Notes under the pieces: model-generated
Database searches by the model: none
What the model was told of the DNA's origin: nothing
The model's input: only the letters and a program-made list of their open reading frames with translations
Shown here: positions 34,531-42,619 of the stretch, piece by piece
Numbering within the stretch: position 1 is the first letter of the stretch
How the letters are laid out: each line of letters starts with the position of its first letter
Translations under genes and position numbers: made by a program
Assembly: GCA_030065875.1 (NCBI GenBank)
Contig: JASJCR010000008.1
Span: 16,833-80,832 of the forward strand
From: Ardenticatenaceae bacterium
GTDB taxonomy: Bacteria > Chloroflexota > Anaerolineae > Promineifilales > Promineifilaceae
Direction of reading: 5' to 3'
Length of the DNA stretch: 64,000 nt

Positions 34531-34588
34531 ATGGCCAGGATGAAACCGTGTAGGGGCTTGGCTAGTAGGGGCTTGGCTCGCCAAGCCC
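34531..34588. repeat. Dispersed GGGGCTTGGCTAGCCAAGCCC element, copy 3
   Basis: ATGGCCAGGATGAAACCGTG, then the long form of the palindrome with the same internal duplication as copy 1 and one change (GGCTCGCC). Confidence 0.8.
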
Positions 34589-34625
34589 GCGCATTGACCG
34601 ATCGGTGTCATTTCCTTTTCAACCA

Positions 34626-35966
34626 TTAACCCCACACCTTAAACGGCGTGGCCCCCACCCCCGGCCAAATGCGAATGACCCCGGCGATGCTGCGGACCAA
34701 AATCCACAGCCCGGTGGCTACCCAAATCCAGTTGAGCGCGCCAGGGGATTCGGAATTAATCAGCAAAAGGGCTGCTCCACCACAGAGGCTGGCCGCAATC
34801 ATCCCGTTGCGCAGATAGCGATAATCCCCCGTGCCCCAGTGAAGACCGTCGGTAATAAAGGCGACGGCATTGATCGGCTGCGTCAGAGCGGCGATTAACC
34901 ACGCCGGCCGAAAAACAGCCACCGCATCAGGGGGGACCATGGTGCGGATGATGAGCGGCCCCAGAGCGATCATGGCCAGCGCTAACAGGACGCCGGTGGC
35001 CATGCTCCATTGGGTGGCCACGGCGGCAACTCGCCGCGCCTGGAGAATGTCGTTCGCCCCAACAAAGTAGCCGACCAGACTTTGACCGGTGATGGCGAAC
35101 GCCTCCATCGTCAGGGCTGAAAAAATCCACACCTGGCGAATTACCTGATACGCGGCGCCGCTTTCATCACCGCTCTGAGTGGCTACCCGAGTCGCCAGCA
35201 GCAAAAAGAGCATCAGCATCCCGGTGCGAATAAAGAGGTCGCGGCCGACGCGCAGCAGACCGATCATCTCCCACAGGCGGAGCTGCTGCGGAACGCCCAG
35301 CCTGTACAGCGTAATCGTCAAAACCAGCACGGCGCCCACCCATTGGCTAAGGGCGCTGGCCAGGGCGGCTCCGGCCACGCCCATCGCCGGCAGCGGACCC
35401 AGCCCAAAAATAAATGGCCAGTCGAGCAAAATATTGAGGGCGTTGACCAATAAAGCGATCCACAACGGGGTTTTCATATCCTGCAAACCGCGCAGGGAGC
35501 CCATGGTGGTCAGCGTAATCAGCACCGCCGGTGCTCCAAAAAGGCGCACCTGCATATACCGTTCGGCTTCAAGAAGGACCTCGCCTCCAGCCCCCAACGC
35601 AACGGCCAGCTGCGTGGCCAGCGGATAGCCAATCACGATGAGCAAAATACCCAAAGCAAGCGCCAGGCTGACCGCCACGCCGTTTATATCGCGCGCTCTT
35701 TGACTTTCACCGCGACCCAGCGCCTGGGCGATTCCGGTTTGAGTACCGATCCCCAAAAAATTAAAGACCCAAAACGTGCTTGATAAGGCGATCGTGCCCA
35801 CCCCCAGGGCCGCCAGGGGAACAGACCCGGATTGAGCCACAAACGCCGTGTCGATCAATCCGGTTAACGGCTCCGCAATGAGCGAAAATAAAACCGGGAT
35901 TGAGAGCGAGATCAGGGTTTTGTGCGGTGATTGTTTGAAAGTGGATTCAGAAGCAAGATCAGACAT
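34626..35966 (-). CDS. MATE-family efflux transporter (DinF-like)
   Basis: 446 aa from the ATG at 35966; the ORF-track extension to 36020 translates a heptamer array and is rejected. About 12 helices in two MATE halves ('ISLSIPVLFSLIAEPLTGLIDTAFV' region, then 'RTGMLMLFLLLATRVATQSG', 'MEAFAITGQSLVGYFVGAND'). MATE carriers export cationic drugs or metabolites using Na+ or H+. The spacing and 'GLIDTAFVAQSG' resemble the DinF branch. No co-oriented neighbour. Confidence 0.93.
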   Translation of the reverse strand: MSDLASESTFKQSPHKTLISLSIPVLFSLIAEPLTGLIDTAFVAQSGSVPLAALGVGTIALSSTFWVFNFLGIGTQTGIAQALGRGESQRARDINGVAVSLALALGILLIVIGYPLATQLAVALGAGGEVLLEAERYMQVRLFGAPAVLITLTTMGSLRGLQDMKTPLWIALLVNALNILLDWPFIFGLGPLPAMGVAGAALASALSQWVGAVLVLTITLYRLGVPQQLRLWEMIGLLRVGRDLFIRTGMLMLFLLLATRVATQSGDESGAAYQVIRQVWIFSALTMEAFAITGQSLVGYFVGANDILQARRVAAVATQWSMATGVLLALAMIALGPLIIRTMVPPDAVAVFRPAWLIAALTQPINAVAFITDGLHWGTGDYRYLRNGMIAASLCGGAALLLINSESPGALNWIWVATGLWILVRSIAGVIRIWPGVGATPFKVWG

Positions 35967-35984
35967 GGTGCTAAGTTTACTGTA

Positions 35985-36065
35985 GACCGCAGACCACAGA
36001 CCACAGACATCAGATAACAAAGGATCTCTTTTGATGTCTGTCGTCTGAAGTCTGAAGTCTTTTGT
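35985..36065. repeat. Inverted heptamer array (AGACCAC / TCTGAAG)
   Basis: AGACCGC, AGACCAC, AGACCAC, AGACATC, AGATAAC on the left and TCTGTCG, TCTGAAG, TCTGAAG, TCTTTTG on the right. It lies in the leader of the MATE gene. Confidence 0.75.
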
Positions 36066-36112
36066 CTAAATTGTCCCGGTTCATTTAAGCCGATTGTCCC
36101 TTGCGAGGGCAA

Positions 36113-36128
36113 ATTGTACTAGTACAAT
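36113..36128. promoter_or_regulatory. 16-bp palindromic operator candidate upstream of MocR gene
   Basis: ATTGTACTAGTACAAT is a perfect palindrome. Its right half contains a TACAAT -10 box (36123-36128) with TTGCGA 16 bp upstream. Two direct repeats of ATTGTCCC (about 36070 and 36093) lie before it. Position and symmetry fit autoregulation by the GntR-type winged helix of the next gene. Confidence 0.65.
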
Positions 36129-36159
36129 ATGAGCAGTTCTTGAATATCTAAGGTAAATT

Positions 36160-37584
36160 ATGTTATCCCTGCAGCTAAACCGCCATGAAACCCGATCGCT
36201 CTACCAGCAAATTGCTGAAGAGATCAAGACCCGCATCAGCGACGGTCGATTACCGGCCGGGGCGCGCCTGCCAACGGTGCGTAAACTGGCCGAAGAGCTG
36301 CAGGTGACCCGTTTGACGATCCAAAGCGCGTATGCCGAGCTCCAGGCTGACGGCTGGATCGAAGGCATTGTTGGTCGAGGCACGTTTGTCTCCAACGATG
36401 TGAAGCCGGTTGCCCTGCACGACTCAGTTGGCGTTGCCCTGACTTCCGAAGGCATTTTGAGCGACATTTTGACGATCAACCGCGTTTTAGGAATGCGCTC
36501 GATGGCCATTGCCGAACCGGATGCCGCCCTTTTCCCCATCGATGAGTTTTGGGGGTATTTAACTCGCCTGCGCCCCAAAGCGGCCGATCTCCTCGGCTAT
36601 GGTGACTCCCAGGGAGATCCCGATTTGCGTATCGAAGTGGTGCGTGAACTGCAGGAGTTGGAAATAGACGGTAATCCCAGCGACGTGGTCATCACCAATG
36701 GGGTGATGCAGGGACTTAATTTGGTGACCCAGGCCCTCAGCCGGCCGGGAGGGACGGTTATTGTAGAACAGCCCACGTTTATCGGCTATCTCAATATTTT
36801 GAAGAGCCAGGGTTTGCAGCCGCTGCCGGTTCATCTCGATGAGGAGGGGCCGCGTCTGGATGAATTTGAGGCGCTGGCGGCCCGAGAACGGCCGGCTTTC
36901 TTCTACGCGATTCCCAATTTTCACAACCCGACCGGCCGCTCCTGGTCGATGCAGCGGCGGCACGATATTTTGCAGATCGCCGGCCAATACGGCCTGCCAA
37001 TTTTGGAAGATGATATTTACGGCCGCATCGCCTATGACACATCGCCGGCACCTACGCTCAAATCGCTCGACAGGGATGATCGGGTCTTTTATATGAGCGG
37101 CTACTCTAAAGTATTTATGCCCGGGCTGCGCCTCGGTTATCTGCTGCCCCCCCGCGCGTTCCGCGAACAGATCCTGATGCTTCGCCGGTCCGCGGACGTA
37201 TGCGGGTCGGGCGTGACCCAGCGGGGTCTGGCCCACTTCTTGCGCGACAACGGGTTAAAGCGTCATTTGCGCCGGGTGCTGCCCATCTACCGCCAGCGGC
37301 GCGATACGATCCTGCAAAGTTTACGACGGGAAATGCCGCCAGGGGTCTCCTGGACCGAGCCGGAAGGCGGATTTTCAACCTGGCTAACCCTGCCGCGCTT
37401 TTTCGGCCGTGGGGAGCTGTATCGGCGGGCGCTCAAACAGCGGTTCGCCTTCACGGCCGGTGAAGCGTACGACATGGATGATGCGGATGAACTCGATCAT
37501 CTGCGCCTCTGCTACGGCAATCAGCGGCCGGAAGGGATCGAAGCCGGGGTAAAGCTCCTGGCCCAGCTTATCTCAAATCATTAG
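36160..37584 (+). CDS. MocR-type regulator: GntR wHTH fused to aminotransferase
   Basis: 474 aa. Residues 1-75 are a GntR winged helix ('SLYQQIAEEIKTRISDGRLP', 'RKLAEELQVTRLTIQSAYAEL', 'GRGTFVSND'). Residues 115-470 are a class I aminotransferase fold with the PLP lysine in 'YMSGYSKVFMPGLRLGYLLP'. MocR proteins sense PLP or amino compounds and regulate linked genes. It is followed after 8 bp by a PLP decarboxylase gene, so it may control amino acid or amine metabolism. AAGG precedes the ATG. Confidence 0.93.
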   Translation: MLSLQLNRHETRSLYQQIAEEIKTRISDGRLPAGARLPTVRKLAEELQVTRLTIQSAYAELQADGWIEGIVGRGTFVSNDVKPVALHDSVGVALTSEGILSDILTINRVLGMRSMAIAEPDAALFPIDEFWGYLTRLRPKAADLLGYGDSQGDPDLRIEVVRELQELEIDGNPSDVVITNGVMQGLNLVTQALSRPGGTVIVEQPTFIGYLNILKSQGLQPLPVHLDEEGPRLDEFEALAARERPAFFYAIPNFHNPTGRSWSMQRRHDILQIAGQYGLPILEDDIYGRIAYDTSPAPTLKSLDRDDRVFYMSGYSKVFMPGLRLGYLLPPRAFREQILMLRRSADVCGSGVTQRGLAHFLRDNGLKRHLRRVLPIYRQRRDTILQSLRREMPPGVSWTEPEGGFSTWLTLPRFFGRGELYRRALKQRFAFTAGEAYDMDDADELDHLRLCYGNQRPEGIEAGVKLLAQLISNH

Positions 37585-37592
37585 GAGGTTTT

Positions 37593-38975
37593 GTGTATCC
37601 ACAACTGCAATACGACCTGGAACATATTGAGGATATGCTGCAGCGGGTGCAGGAAATTAGCCTGGCTTACTATCAAAATGTAGGTGAATCCCCGGCCGCG
37701 GTCGCACCGCCCTCCCGCAAAAACCAGACGCTTCCCAAGCAGGGGATGGGGGGGCTGGCGGTCGTCAATCACTTTCTGAAGAAGGTCGCTCCACATCTGG
37801 CGGCCAGCGGCGGTCCGCGCTACCTTGGATTTGTCACCGGTGGCGCCACCCCGGCCGCATTAATTGGAGATTGGCTGACGTCAACTTTTGATCAAAATGT
37901 GGCTTCTGACATCGACTCCATTGCCCCTCTCATCGAAGATGAAGCCATCGACATGCTGCGCACGCTTTTTGGGCTGCCGGATGAGTTTTCCGGATCGTTT
38001 GTCAGTGGGGCTACCATGTCAAATTTTGCAGCGTTGGCCATTGGCCGCCAATGGTGCGCCAAACAAATTCGATACGACGTGGCCAAACTGGGTCTTTATG
38101 GGCTGCCCCAGATTCGGGTTCTGGCGGCCACGCCCCACTCAAGCATTTATAAAGCGCTTTCGATGTTGGGCATGGGGCGCAGCAGCCTGATTAAAATTAA
38201 GACAATTCCCGGCCGGGAAGCGATTGATATCGATCATTTGCGTTTTGAGCTGGCCGCTGCCCGCGCTGAACTTATCCCGGCCATTGTGGTTGGCAGCGGG
38301 GGAACGGTCAACACCGTTGACTTTGATGATTTGACCGCCATTGGGGCACTCAAGAAGGAATTTACTTTCTGGTATCACGTTGATGCGGCCTTTGGCGGGT
38401 TTGCGGCGTGTACCAAAGAGACCGCCCGCTTAACCAAAGGGATGGATTCGGCCGATTCGATCACCATTGACGCCCACAAATGGCTAAATGTCCCTTATGA
38501 TTCGGCGATGGTTTTTACACGCCATCCGGATATTGGCCTGCAGGTGTTTCAAAACAGCGCCGCTTACCTGGGTGACGTGCAGGACGTCCCGGCATACGTG
38601 CACCGGACGCCGCAAAACTCCCGCCGTTTTCGAGCGCTGCCGGCCTGGTTCTCACTCCTGGCTTACGGGGCGGCCGGATACGAAGAAATTGTGACCCGCT
38701 GCTGCCGTCTGGCTCAGAGAATCGGCGAAAAAATAGCCGGGAACGACCGCTACGATCTACTGGCGCCGGTAAACCTCAACGTGGTTTGTTTTGCCCCTGC
38801 TTCACATGAAGTTGATGTGGGTGCCCTACTGATGCGTTTGCGTGACGACGGCCGGGTCTTTGCTACGCCAACTGAATATGGCGGCCGGTCGGCGATTCGC
38901 CTGGCCTTTTCTAACTGGCGCACCACCGACGATGATGTGGAGCTGGTTTGGCAGGCGCTGCAAGAGTGTCTTTGA
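37593..38975 (+). CDS. PLP-dependent group II decarboxylase
   Basis: 460 aa from a GTG with AGGAGG at 6-nt spacing. Fold-type I decarboxylase: 'FVSGATMSNFAALAIGRQWC', 'GSGGTVNTVDFDDL', 'HVDAAFGGFAA', and the Schiff-base lysine in 'ITIDAHKWLNVPYDSAMVFT'. The family decarboxylates aromatic amino acids, glutamate, histidine or diaminobutyrate; the substrate cannot be read from sequence. Co-transcribed with the MocR gene and the MFS gene. Confidence 0.92.
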   Translation: MYPQLQYDLEHIEDMLQRVQEISLAYYQNVGESPAAVAPPSRKNQTLPKQGMGGLAVVNHFLKKVAPHLAASGGPRYLGFVTGGATPAALIGDWLTSTFDQNVASDIDSIAPLIEDEAIDMLRTLFGLPDEFSGSFVSGATMSNFAALAIGRQWCAKQIRYDVAKLGLYGLPQIRVLAATPHSSIYKALSMLGMGRSSLIKIKTIPGREAIDIDHLRFELAAARAELIPAIVVGSGGTVNTVDFDDLTAIGALKKEFTFWYHVDAAFGGFAACTKETARLTKGMDSADSITIDAHKWLNVPYDSAMVFTRHPDIGLQVFQNSAAYLGDVQDVPAYVHRTPQNSRRFRALPAWFSLLAYGAAGYEEIVTRCCRLAQRIGEKIAGNDRYDLLAPVNLNVVCFAPASHEVDVGALLMRLRDDGRVFATPTEYGGRSAIRLAFSNWRTTDDDVELVWQALQECL

Positions 38976-38979
38976 AGAA

Positions 38980-39014
38980 GAGAGAAAAGAGAATAGAGAA
39001 GAGAGAAAAGAGAA
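38980..39014. repeat. Purine heptamer array GAGAGAA/AAGAGAA abutting a start codon
   Basis: Five tandem 7-bp units (GAGAGAA, AAGAGAA, TAGAGAA, GAGAGAA, AAGAGAA) end 4 nt before the ATG of the MFS gene and may double as its ribosome-binding region. Confidence 0.9.
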
Positions 39015-39018
39015 GCGA

Positions 39019-40236
39019 ATGACCTTTAAGAGATACAGGGTGGTTGAGTACGGGGCGTTGATTTTGATCATCAGCATGGGTACCCGGCAAAGTTTTGGCA
39101 TCTTTCTCCCTGAAATCAGCCGTGATTTGGGTATCGGCCGCGAATTGTTCAGCCTGGCGATCGCCGTTCAGAACATTATCTTTGGCTTGCCAATTGTCGG
39201 GGTTCTGGCTGACCGCTACGGCTCCCGCTGGGTCGCCATCGGCGGCGGAATCTTGTATGCCCTAGGTATTTTTCTGCTGGCTGTCGGGCAATCCCCGGCC
39301 ATGCTGTTTGGCTCGCTGGGTATTTTGGTGGGTATCGCCCTCAGCGCAACGTCGTTTGTGGTGGTTTTAGGCGCGGCCGCCCAGGTGGTCCCCGCCGGTC
39401 GCAGAACGGTCATGTTTGGTCTGCTGACCGCGGCCGGGTCTATCGGCATGTTTGCCGTTGTGCCGGCGCTGCAGTGGCTGCTCGATCTGATCGGCTGGGT
39501 GTCCACGTTTTATATTATGGCCGGTATGGCCCTGGTGATCTCCCTGCTGGCCATCGCTTTTCCGGCCGGCCGGCGGTCCCAGGAACCAGGCACCACCTCA
39601 GCGGGTGAGGGTGAATATGAAGACGAGGGAATTATTTCGATTTTGAAGAAAGCCAGCGGTCACTCCGGCTATTGGCTTCTTACGGCCGGTTTCTTTGTCT
39701 GCGGTTTCCACGTGGCTTTTATCGCCACCCACCTGCCGGCTTATCTTCAGGACAACGGCCTTTCAACTCAGGTCAGCGCCTTTGCCCTGGCGATGATCGG
39801 TTTATTTAACCTGATTGGCTCATCCTCATTTGGGTATTTGGGTGATCGGTACCGCAAAAAGTACCTGCTTTGTTTTATTTATCTCGGCCGCGCGGTCGTC
39901 ATTTCCGCCTTTATCTGGCTGCCGCTTACCGCCACGTCCGCCATTCTGTTTGGGGCGGCGATTGGATCGCTGTGGCTGGCGACAGTCCCCTTGACCAGCG
40001 GGGCCGTGGCCCATATTTTTGGCTCGCGATATTTATCAACACTCTACGGCGTTGTCTTCTTTAGCCATCAAATTGGCGCGTTTCTCGGTGTTTGGCTTGG
40101 CGGCCGGGTCTTTGATACCCTTGGCTCGTATCAGCCGATCTGGATCGCCGGGATTATCCTGGCGGTTATTGCCGGGTTAATCCATTTACCCATGATCGAC
40201 ACCCCGGTTGCCCGCAGGGCGGTCACCGCCGATTAA
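39019..40236 (+). CDS. MFS transporter (OxlT/monocarboxylate-like)
   Basis: 405 aa from the ATG at 39019; the ORF-track start lies inside the decarboxylase gene and is rejected. Twelve helices, with 'GVLADRYGSRWVAIGGG' as the loop 2-3 motif and 'GYLGDRYRKKYLL' in the second half. The start 'TRQSFGIFLPEISRDLGIGRE' resembles oxalate/formate or monocarboxylate MFS members. Following the decarboxylase it may export the amine product or import the acid, in the manner of decarboxylase-antiporter pairs; this is an inference from context. Confidence 0.9.
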   Translation: MTFKRYRVVEYGALILIISMGTRQSFGIFLPEISRDLGIGRELFSLAIAVQNIIFGLPIVGVLADRYGSRWVAIGGGILYALGIFLLAVGQSPAMLFGSLGILVGIALSATSFVVVLGAAAQVVPAGRRTVMFGLLTAAGSIGMFAVVPALQWLLDLIGWVSTFYIMAGMALVISLLAIAFPAGRRSQEPGTTSAGEGEYEDEGIISILKKASGHSGYWLLTAGFFVCGFHVAFIATHLPAYLQDNGLSTQVSAFALAMIGLFNLIGSSSFGYLGDRYRKKYLLCFIYLGRAVVISAFIWLPLTATSAILFGAAIGSLWLATVPLTSGAVAHIFGSRYLSTLYGVVFFSHQIGAFLGVWLGGRVFDTLGSYQPIWIAGIILAVIAGLIHLPMIDTPVARRAVTAD

Positions 40237-40257
40237 CGGTCAACTCGTATATCTTAA

Positions 40258-40320
40258 TTCGCATTTCGCATTTCGTATCTCGTATCTCGTAACTCGTATC
40301 TCGTATCTCGTATCTCGTAG
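40258..40320. repeat. Nine tandem heptamers upstream of lplA
   Basis: TTCGCAT x2, TTCGTAT, CTCGTAT, CTCGTAA, CTCGTAT x3, CTCGTAG with no interruption. It ends 6 nt before the lplA ATG, and no Shine-Dalgarno sequence is visible. Confidence 0.95.
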
Positions 40321-40326
40321 GTCTTT

Positions 40327-41307
40327 ATGAAATTTGTAAGCAATCGTCACATAACCGATCCCCGCCTGAATTTGGCCCTGGAAGAGTATTTACTGCGCGA
40401 ATTGGAGATGGAAACCCCGCTTCTCCTGTTTTACGTCAATGAACCGGCGGTCATCATCGGTCGGAACCAAAACACCATCGAAGAAATTGACCCGGATTTT
40501 ATCAAGCAGAACGACATTCACGTCGTGCGTCGCCTGTCCGGAGGAGGTGCGGTGTTTCACGATCTTGGCAACCTCAATTTCAGCTTTATTACCAACGACA
40601 ATCGGGACATCCACAATTTTGCCAAATTTATTAATCCGGTTGCTGCTGTCTTAAAAAAGCTGGGCGTGCCTGCGGAACTGCACGGCAGCAGCGATGTTTT
40701 TGTGGACGGCAAGAAAATTTCGGGCAACGCTCAATTTTCCGCCCGCGGCCGCCTGTTTAGCCACGGCACAATTTTGTTTGATACCGACATCGAAACGATG
40801 CTGCGGGCCTTAAACCCGCGTCAAATTGAAATTGAATCAAAGGCGGTCCAGTCGGTGCGCAATTTTGTGACCAACATCAAGGAGTGGCTGCCCCGAGAAA
40901 TGACCCTCAAAGATTTAAAGCAGGCGATCTTGGATGAATTGTTCGGGTCAGACCCGCCTACGCTTCCCCTGTCGGCCGATCAATGGGGGGATATCGAGAA
41001 GCTGGCTGAGGAACGATACGACACCTGGGAGTGGAATTACGGCCGTTCTCCCCGCTTTAACGTGCAAAAAACCGTCGCGCTTGGTCGGGTCACCTTTAAC
41101 GCCCGCCTATGGGTCGATAAAGGATTAATCGAAGAGGTTACCCTTTACGGCAACTTTGAGGCCAAGCGAGAAATTAAAGAACTCCTCGACCGCCTGATTG
41201 GCGTTCGCTATGAGCCGGAGGCGATACGCTATGCCCTACAGGATGTTGAACTGGTCCCCTATGTCGGTTCGGTTTCACTCGATGAATTTGTGACCGTACT
41301 TTATTGA
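40327..41307 (+). CDS. lplA: Lipoate-protein ligase A
   Basis: 326 aa. Full-length two-domain form: catalytic domain with 'RRLSGGGAVFHDLGNLNFSF', lysine in 'DVFVDGKKISGNAQF' and 'LFSHGTILFDTD', then the C-terminal accessory domain ('YDTWEWNYGRSPRFN'). It activates lipoate with ATP and attaches it to lipoyl domains of dehydrogenase complexes or GcvH. The start codon is fixed by homology and lies just after the heptamer array. Confidence 0.95.
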   Translation: MKFVSNRHITDPRLNLALEEYLLRELEMETPLLLFYVNEPAVIIGRNQNTIEEIDPDFIKQNDIHVVRRLSGGGAVFHDLGNLNFSFITNDNRDIHNFAKFINPVAAVLKKLGVPAELHGSSDVFVDGKKISGNAQFSARGRLFSHGTILFDTDIETMLRALNPRQIEIESKAVQSVRNFVTNIKEWLPREMTLKDLKQAILDELFGSDPPTLPLSADQWGDIEKLAEERYDTWEWNYGRSPRFNVQKTVALGRVTFNARLWVDKGLIEEVTLYGNFEAKREIKELLDRLIGVRYEPEAIRYALQDVELVPYVGSVSLDEFVTVLY

Positions 41308-41460
41308 ATTTACCCCCGTCAAATAAATAGCGGCCGCTGAATGGGCGGCAAAATGTTTCTTATGTGACAGCCCTTAACTGCGCTCAGGATTATTCACCCT
41401 GCAAGCAAGGGCTGAGAAAGTGGTGCGATTATGGTTTTTTTTGGAAATTAGGTAAATTTT

Positions 41461-42204
41461 ATGACTCAACAGAATGACACCACCACCCCTAAAAGTGAAT
41501 TCTGGGCCGGCGTCAAGGCGGAACTGCCCATCCTTTTTGGCGTGATCCCTTTTGGCCTCATTTTCGGGGTTCTGGCGACGACGGCCGGGCTGCCTCCGCT
41601 GGTGGCCTGGAGCACTTCGTCCCTGGTTTTTGCCGGATCCGCTCAATTTTTGGCCCTGCCGTTGTTTTCAGCTGGGGCTCCGGCCGTGATTTTGATTATG
41701 ACGACGTTTATTATCAATCTGCGTCATCTCCTCTACAGCGCCTCGCTGGCTCCTTTTGCTCAACCGCTTTCCCGCGGCTGGAAAACGCTGTTAGCTTACC
41801 TCCTGACGGATGAGGCGTTTGTTCCCACAATTTTGCACTATCATCAATCGGATCAACCGTCTACCCATAAACATTGGTTTTGGCTGGGAGCCGGGCTGAC
41901 GCTGTGGCTCAACTGGCAAATTGTCACCGGTATCGGAATTTTAGTCGGGCAGCAGCTGCCGTCCGGGTTAGGATTGGAATTTACGCTATCCCTGACCTTT
42001 ATCGGCATGATTGTCCCCACGCTCAAAAAATGGCCGGAGATCGGGGCGGCCGTTTCAGCCGGAGTCACGGCGGTGGCGGTCAGCGGCCTGCCCTATCGTC
42101 TGAACCTGATGGTGGCCGCAGTTGTGGGAATTTTCACCGGGCTTCTGCTTGAATCCCTGACGCGCCGGGAGAGTATCGGTCAAACTCAGGAGGTTCAATT
42201 ATGA
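41461..42204 (+). CDS. azlC: AzlC-family branched-chain amino acid exporter, large subunit
   Basis: 247 aa, about seven to eight membrane helices. Family features 'LPILFGVIPFGLIFGVLA', 'FAGSAQFLALPLFSAGAPA', 'NLRHLLYSASLAPF', 'LTDEAFVPTI'. With AzlD it exports branched-chain amino acids or related compounds. Its stop overlaps the azlD start (ATGA). Confidence 0.93.
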   Translation: MTQQNDTTTPKSEFWAGVKAELPILFGVIPFGLIFGVLATTAGLPPLVAWSTSSLVFAGSAQFLALPLFSAGAPAVILIMTTFIINLRHLLYSASLAPFAQPLSRGWKTLLAYLLTDEAFVPTILHYHQSDQPSTHKHWFWLGAGLTLWLNWQIVTGIGILVGQQLPSGLGLEFTLSLTFIGMIVPTLKKWPEIGAAVSAGVTAVAVSGLPYRLNLMVAAVVGIFTGLLLESLTRRESIGQTQEVQL

Positions 42205-42530
42205 TGACCCCCCTGCAGCTCATGTTGACGATTCTGGCCATGGGATTGGTCACATTTTTGATTCGGTTAAGCTTTATCGCTCTTTCCGATCGGATCGCCC
42301 TGCGGCCGCTTGTGCGCCGCGGGTTGACGTATGTGCCCCCGGCCGTTCTGGCCGCCATCGTTTTCCCTGATATGCTGCTGTCAGAAGGGGTGCTCAATCT
42401 CTCATGGCAAAATCCGTTTCTCCTGGCCGGCTTGGGAGGGATCCTGGCGGCCTGGTGGAGTAAAAATGTGTTGGTCACCATGGTGGTCGGCATGTTGATA
42501 TTGTGGGGAATCCAGTGGATTACAGCCTGA
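42201..42530 (+). CDS. azlD: AzlD-family small subunit
   Basis: 109 aa, three to four helices ('LILAMGLVTFLIRLSFIALS'-type region, 'VPPAVLAAIVFPDMLL'). It partners AzlC. The ATG overlaps the azlC stop by 4 nt, and AGGAGG lies 7 nt upstream inside azlC, so translation is coupled. Confidence 0.92.
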   Translation: MMTPLQLMLTILAMGLVTFLIRLSFIALSDRIALRPLVRRGLTYVPPAVLAAIVFPDMLLSEGVLNLSWQNPFLLAGLGGILAAWWSKNVLVTMVVGMLILWGIQWITA

Positions 42531-42531
42531 A

Positions 42532-42608
42532 GACAAGAGACCAGAGAGGACTTTTTTTCGGCGTGTCCCATCTCTCGTCTCCTGTCTCTTGTCTCCCGTC
42601 TTTCTTTT
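42532..42608. repeat. Inverted heptamer array before MOSC gene
   Basis: AGACAAG, AGACCAG, AGAGGAC on the left; GTCTCCT, GTCTCTT, GTCTCCC, GTCTTTC on the right, separated by a T-run. It may act as a weak terminator for azlCD. AGGAGG of the next gene follows. Confidence 0.75.
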
Positions 42609-42619
42609 AGGAGGTTTTA

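Noticed and set aside
34626-36020. The MATE and MFS genes as parts of a resistance island
   Set aside because: No integrase, insertion sequence or compositional break was visible around them; they look like ordinary chromosomal genes.
38842-39018. N-terminal 59-residue extension of the MFS gene
   Set aside because: It lies inside the decarboxylase gene in another frame and runs through the purine heptamer array.
40258-40320. Heptamer array considered as a CRISPR or iteron origin
   Set aside because: Units are too short and have no spacers; there are no cas or replication-initiator genes nearby.
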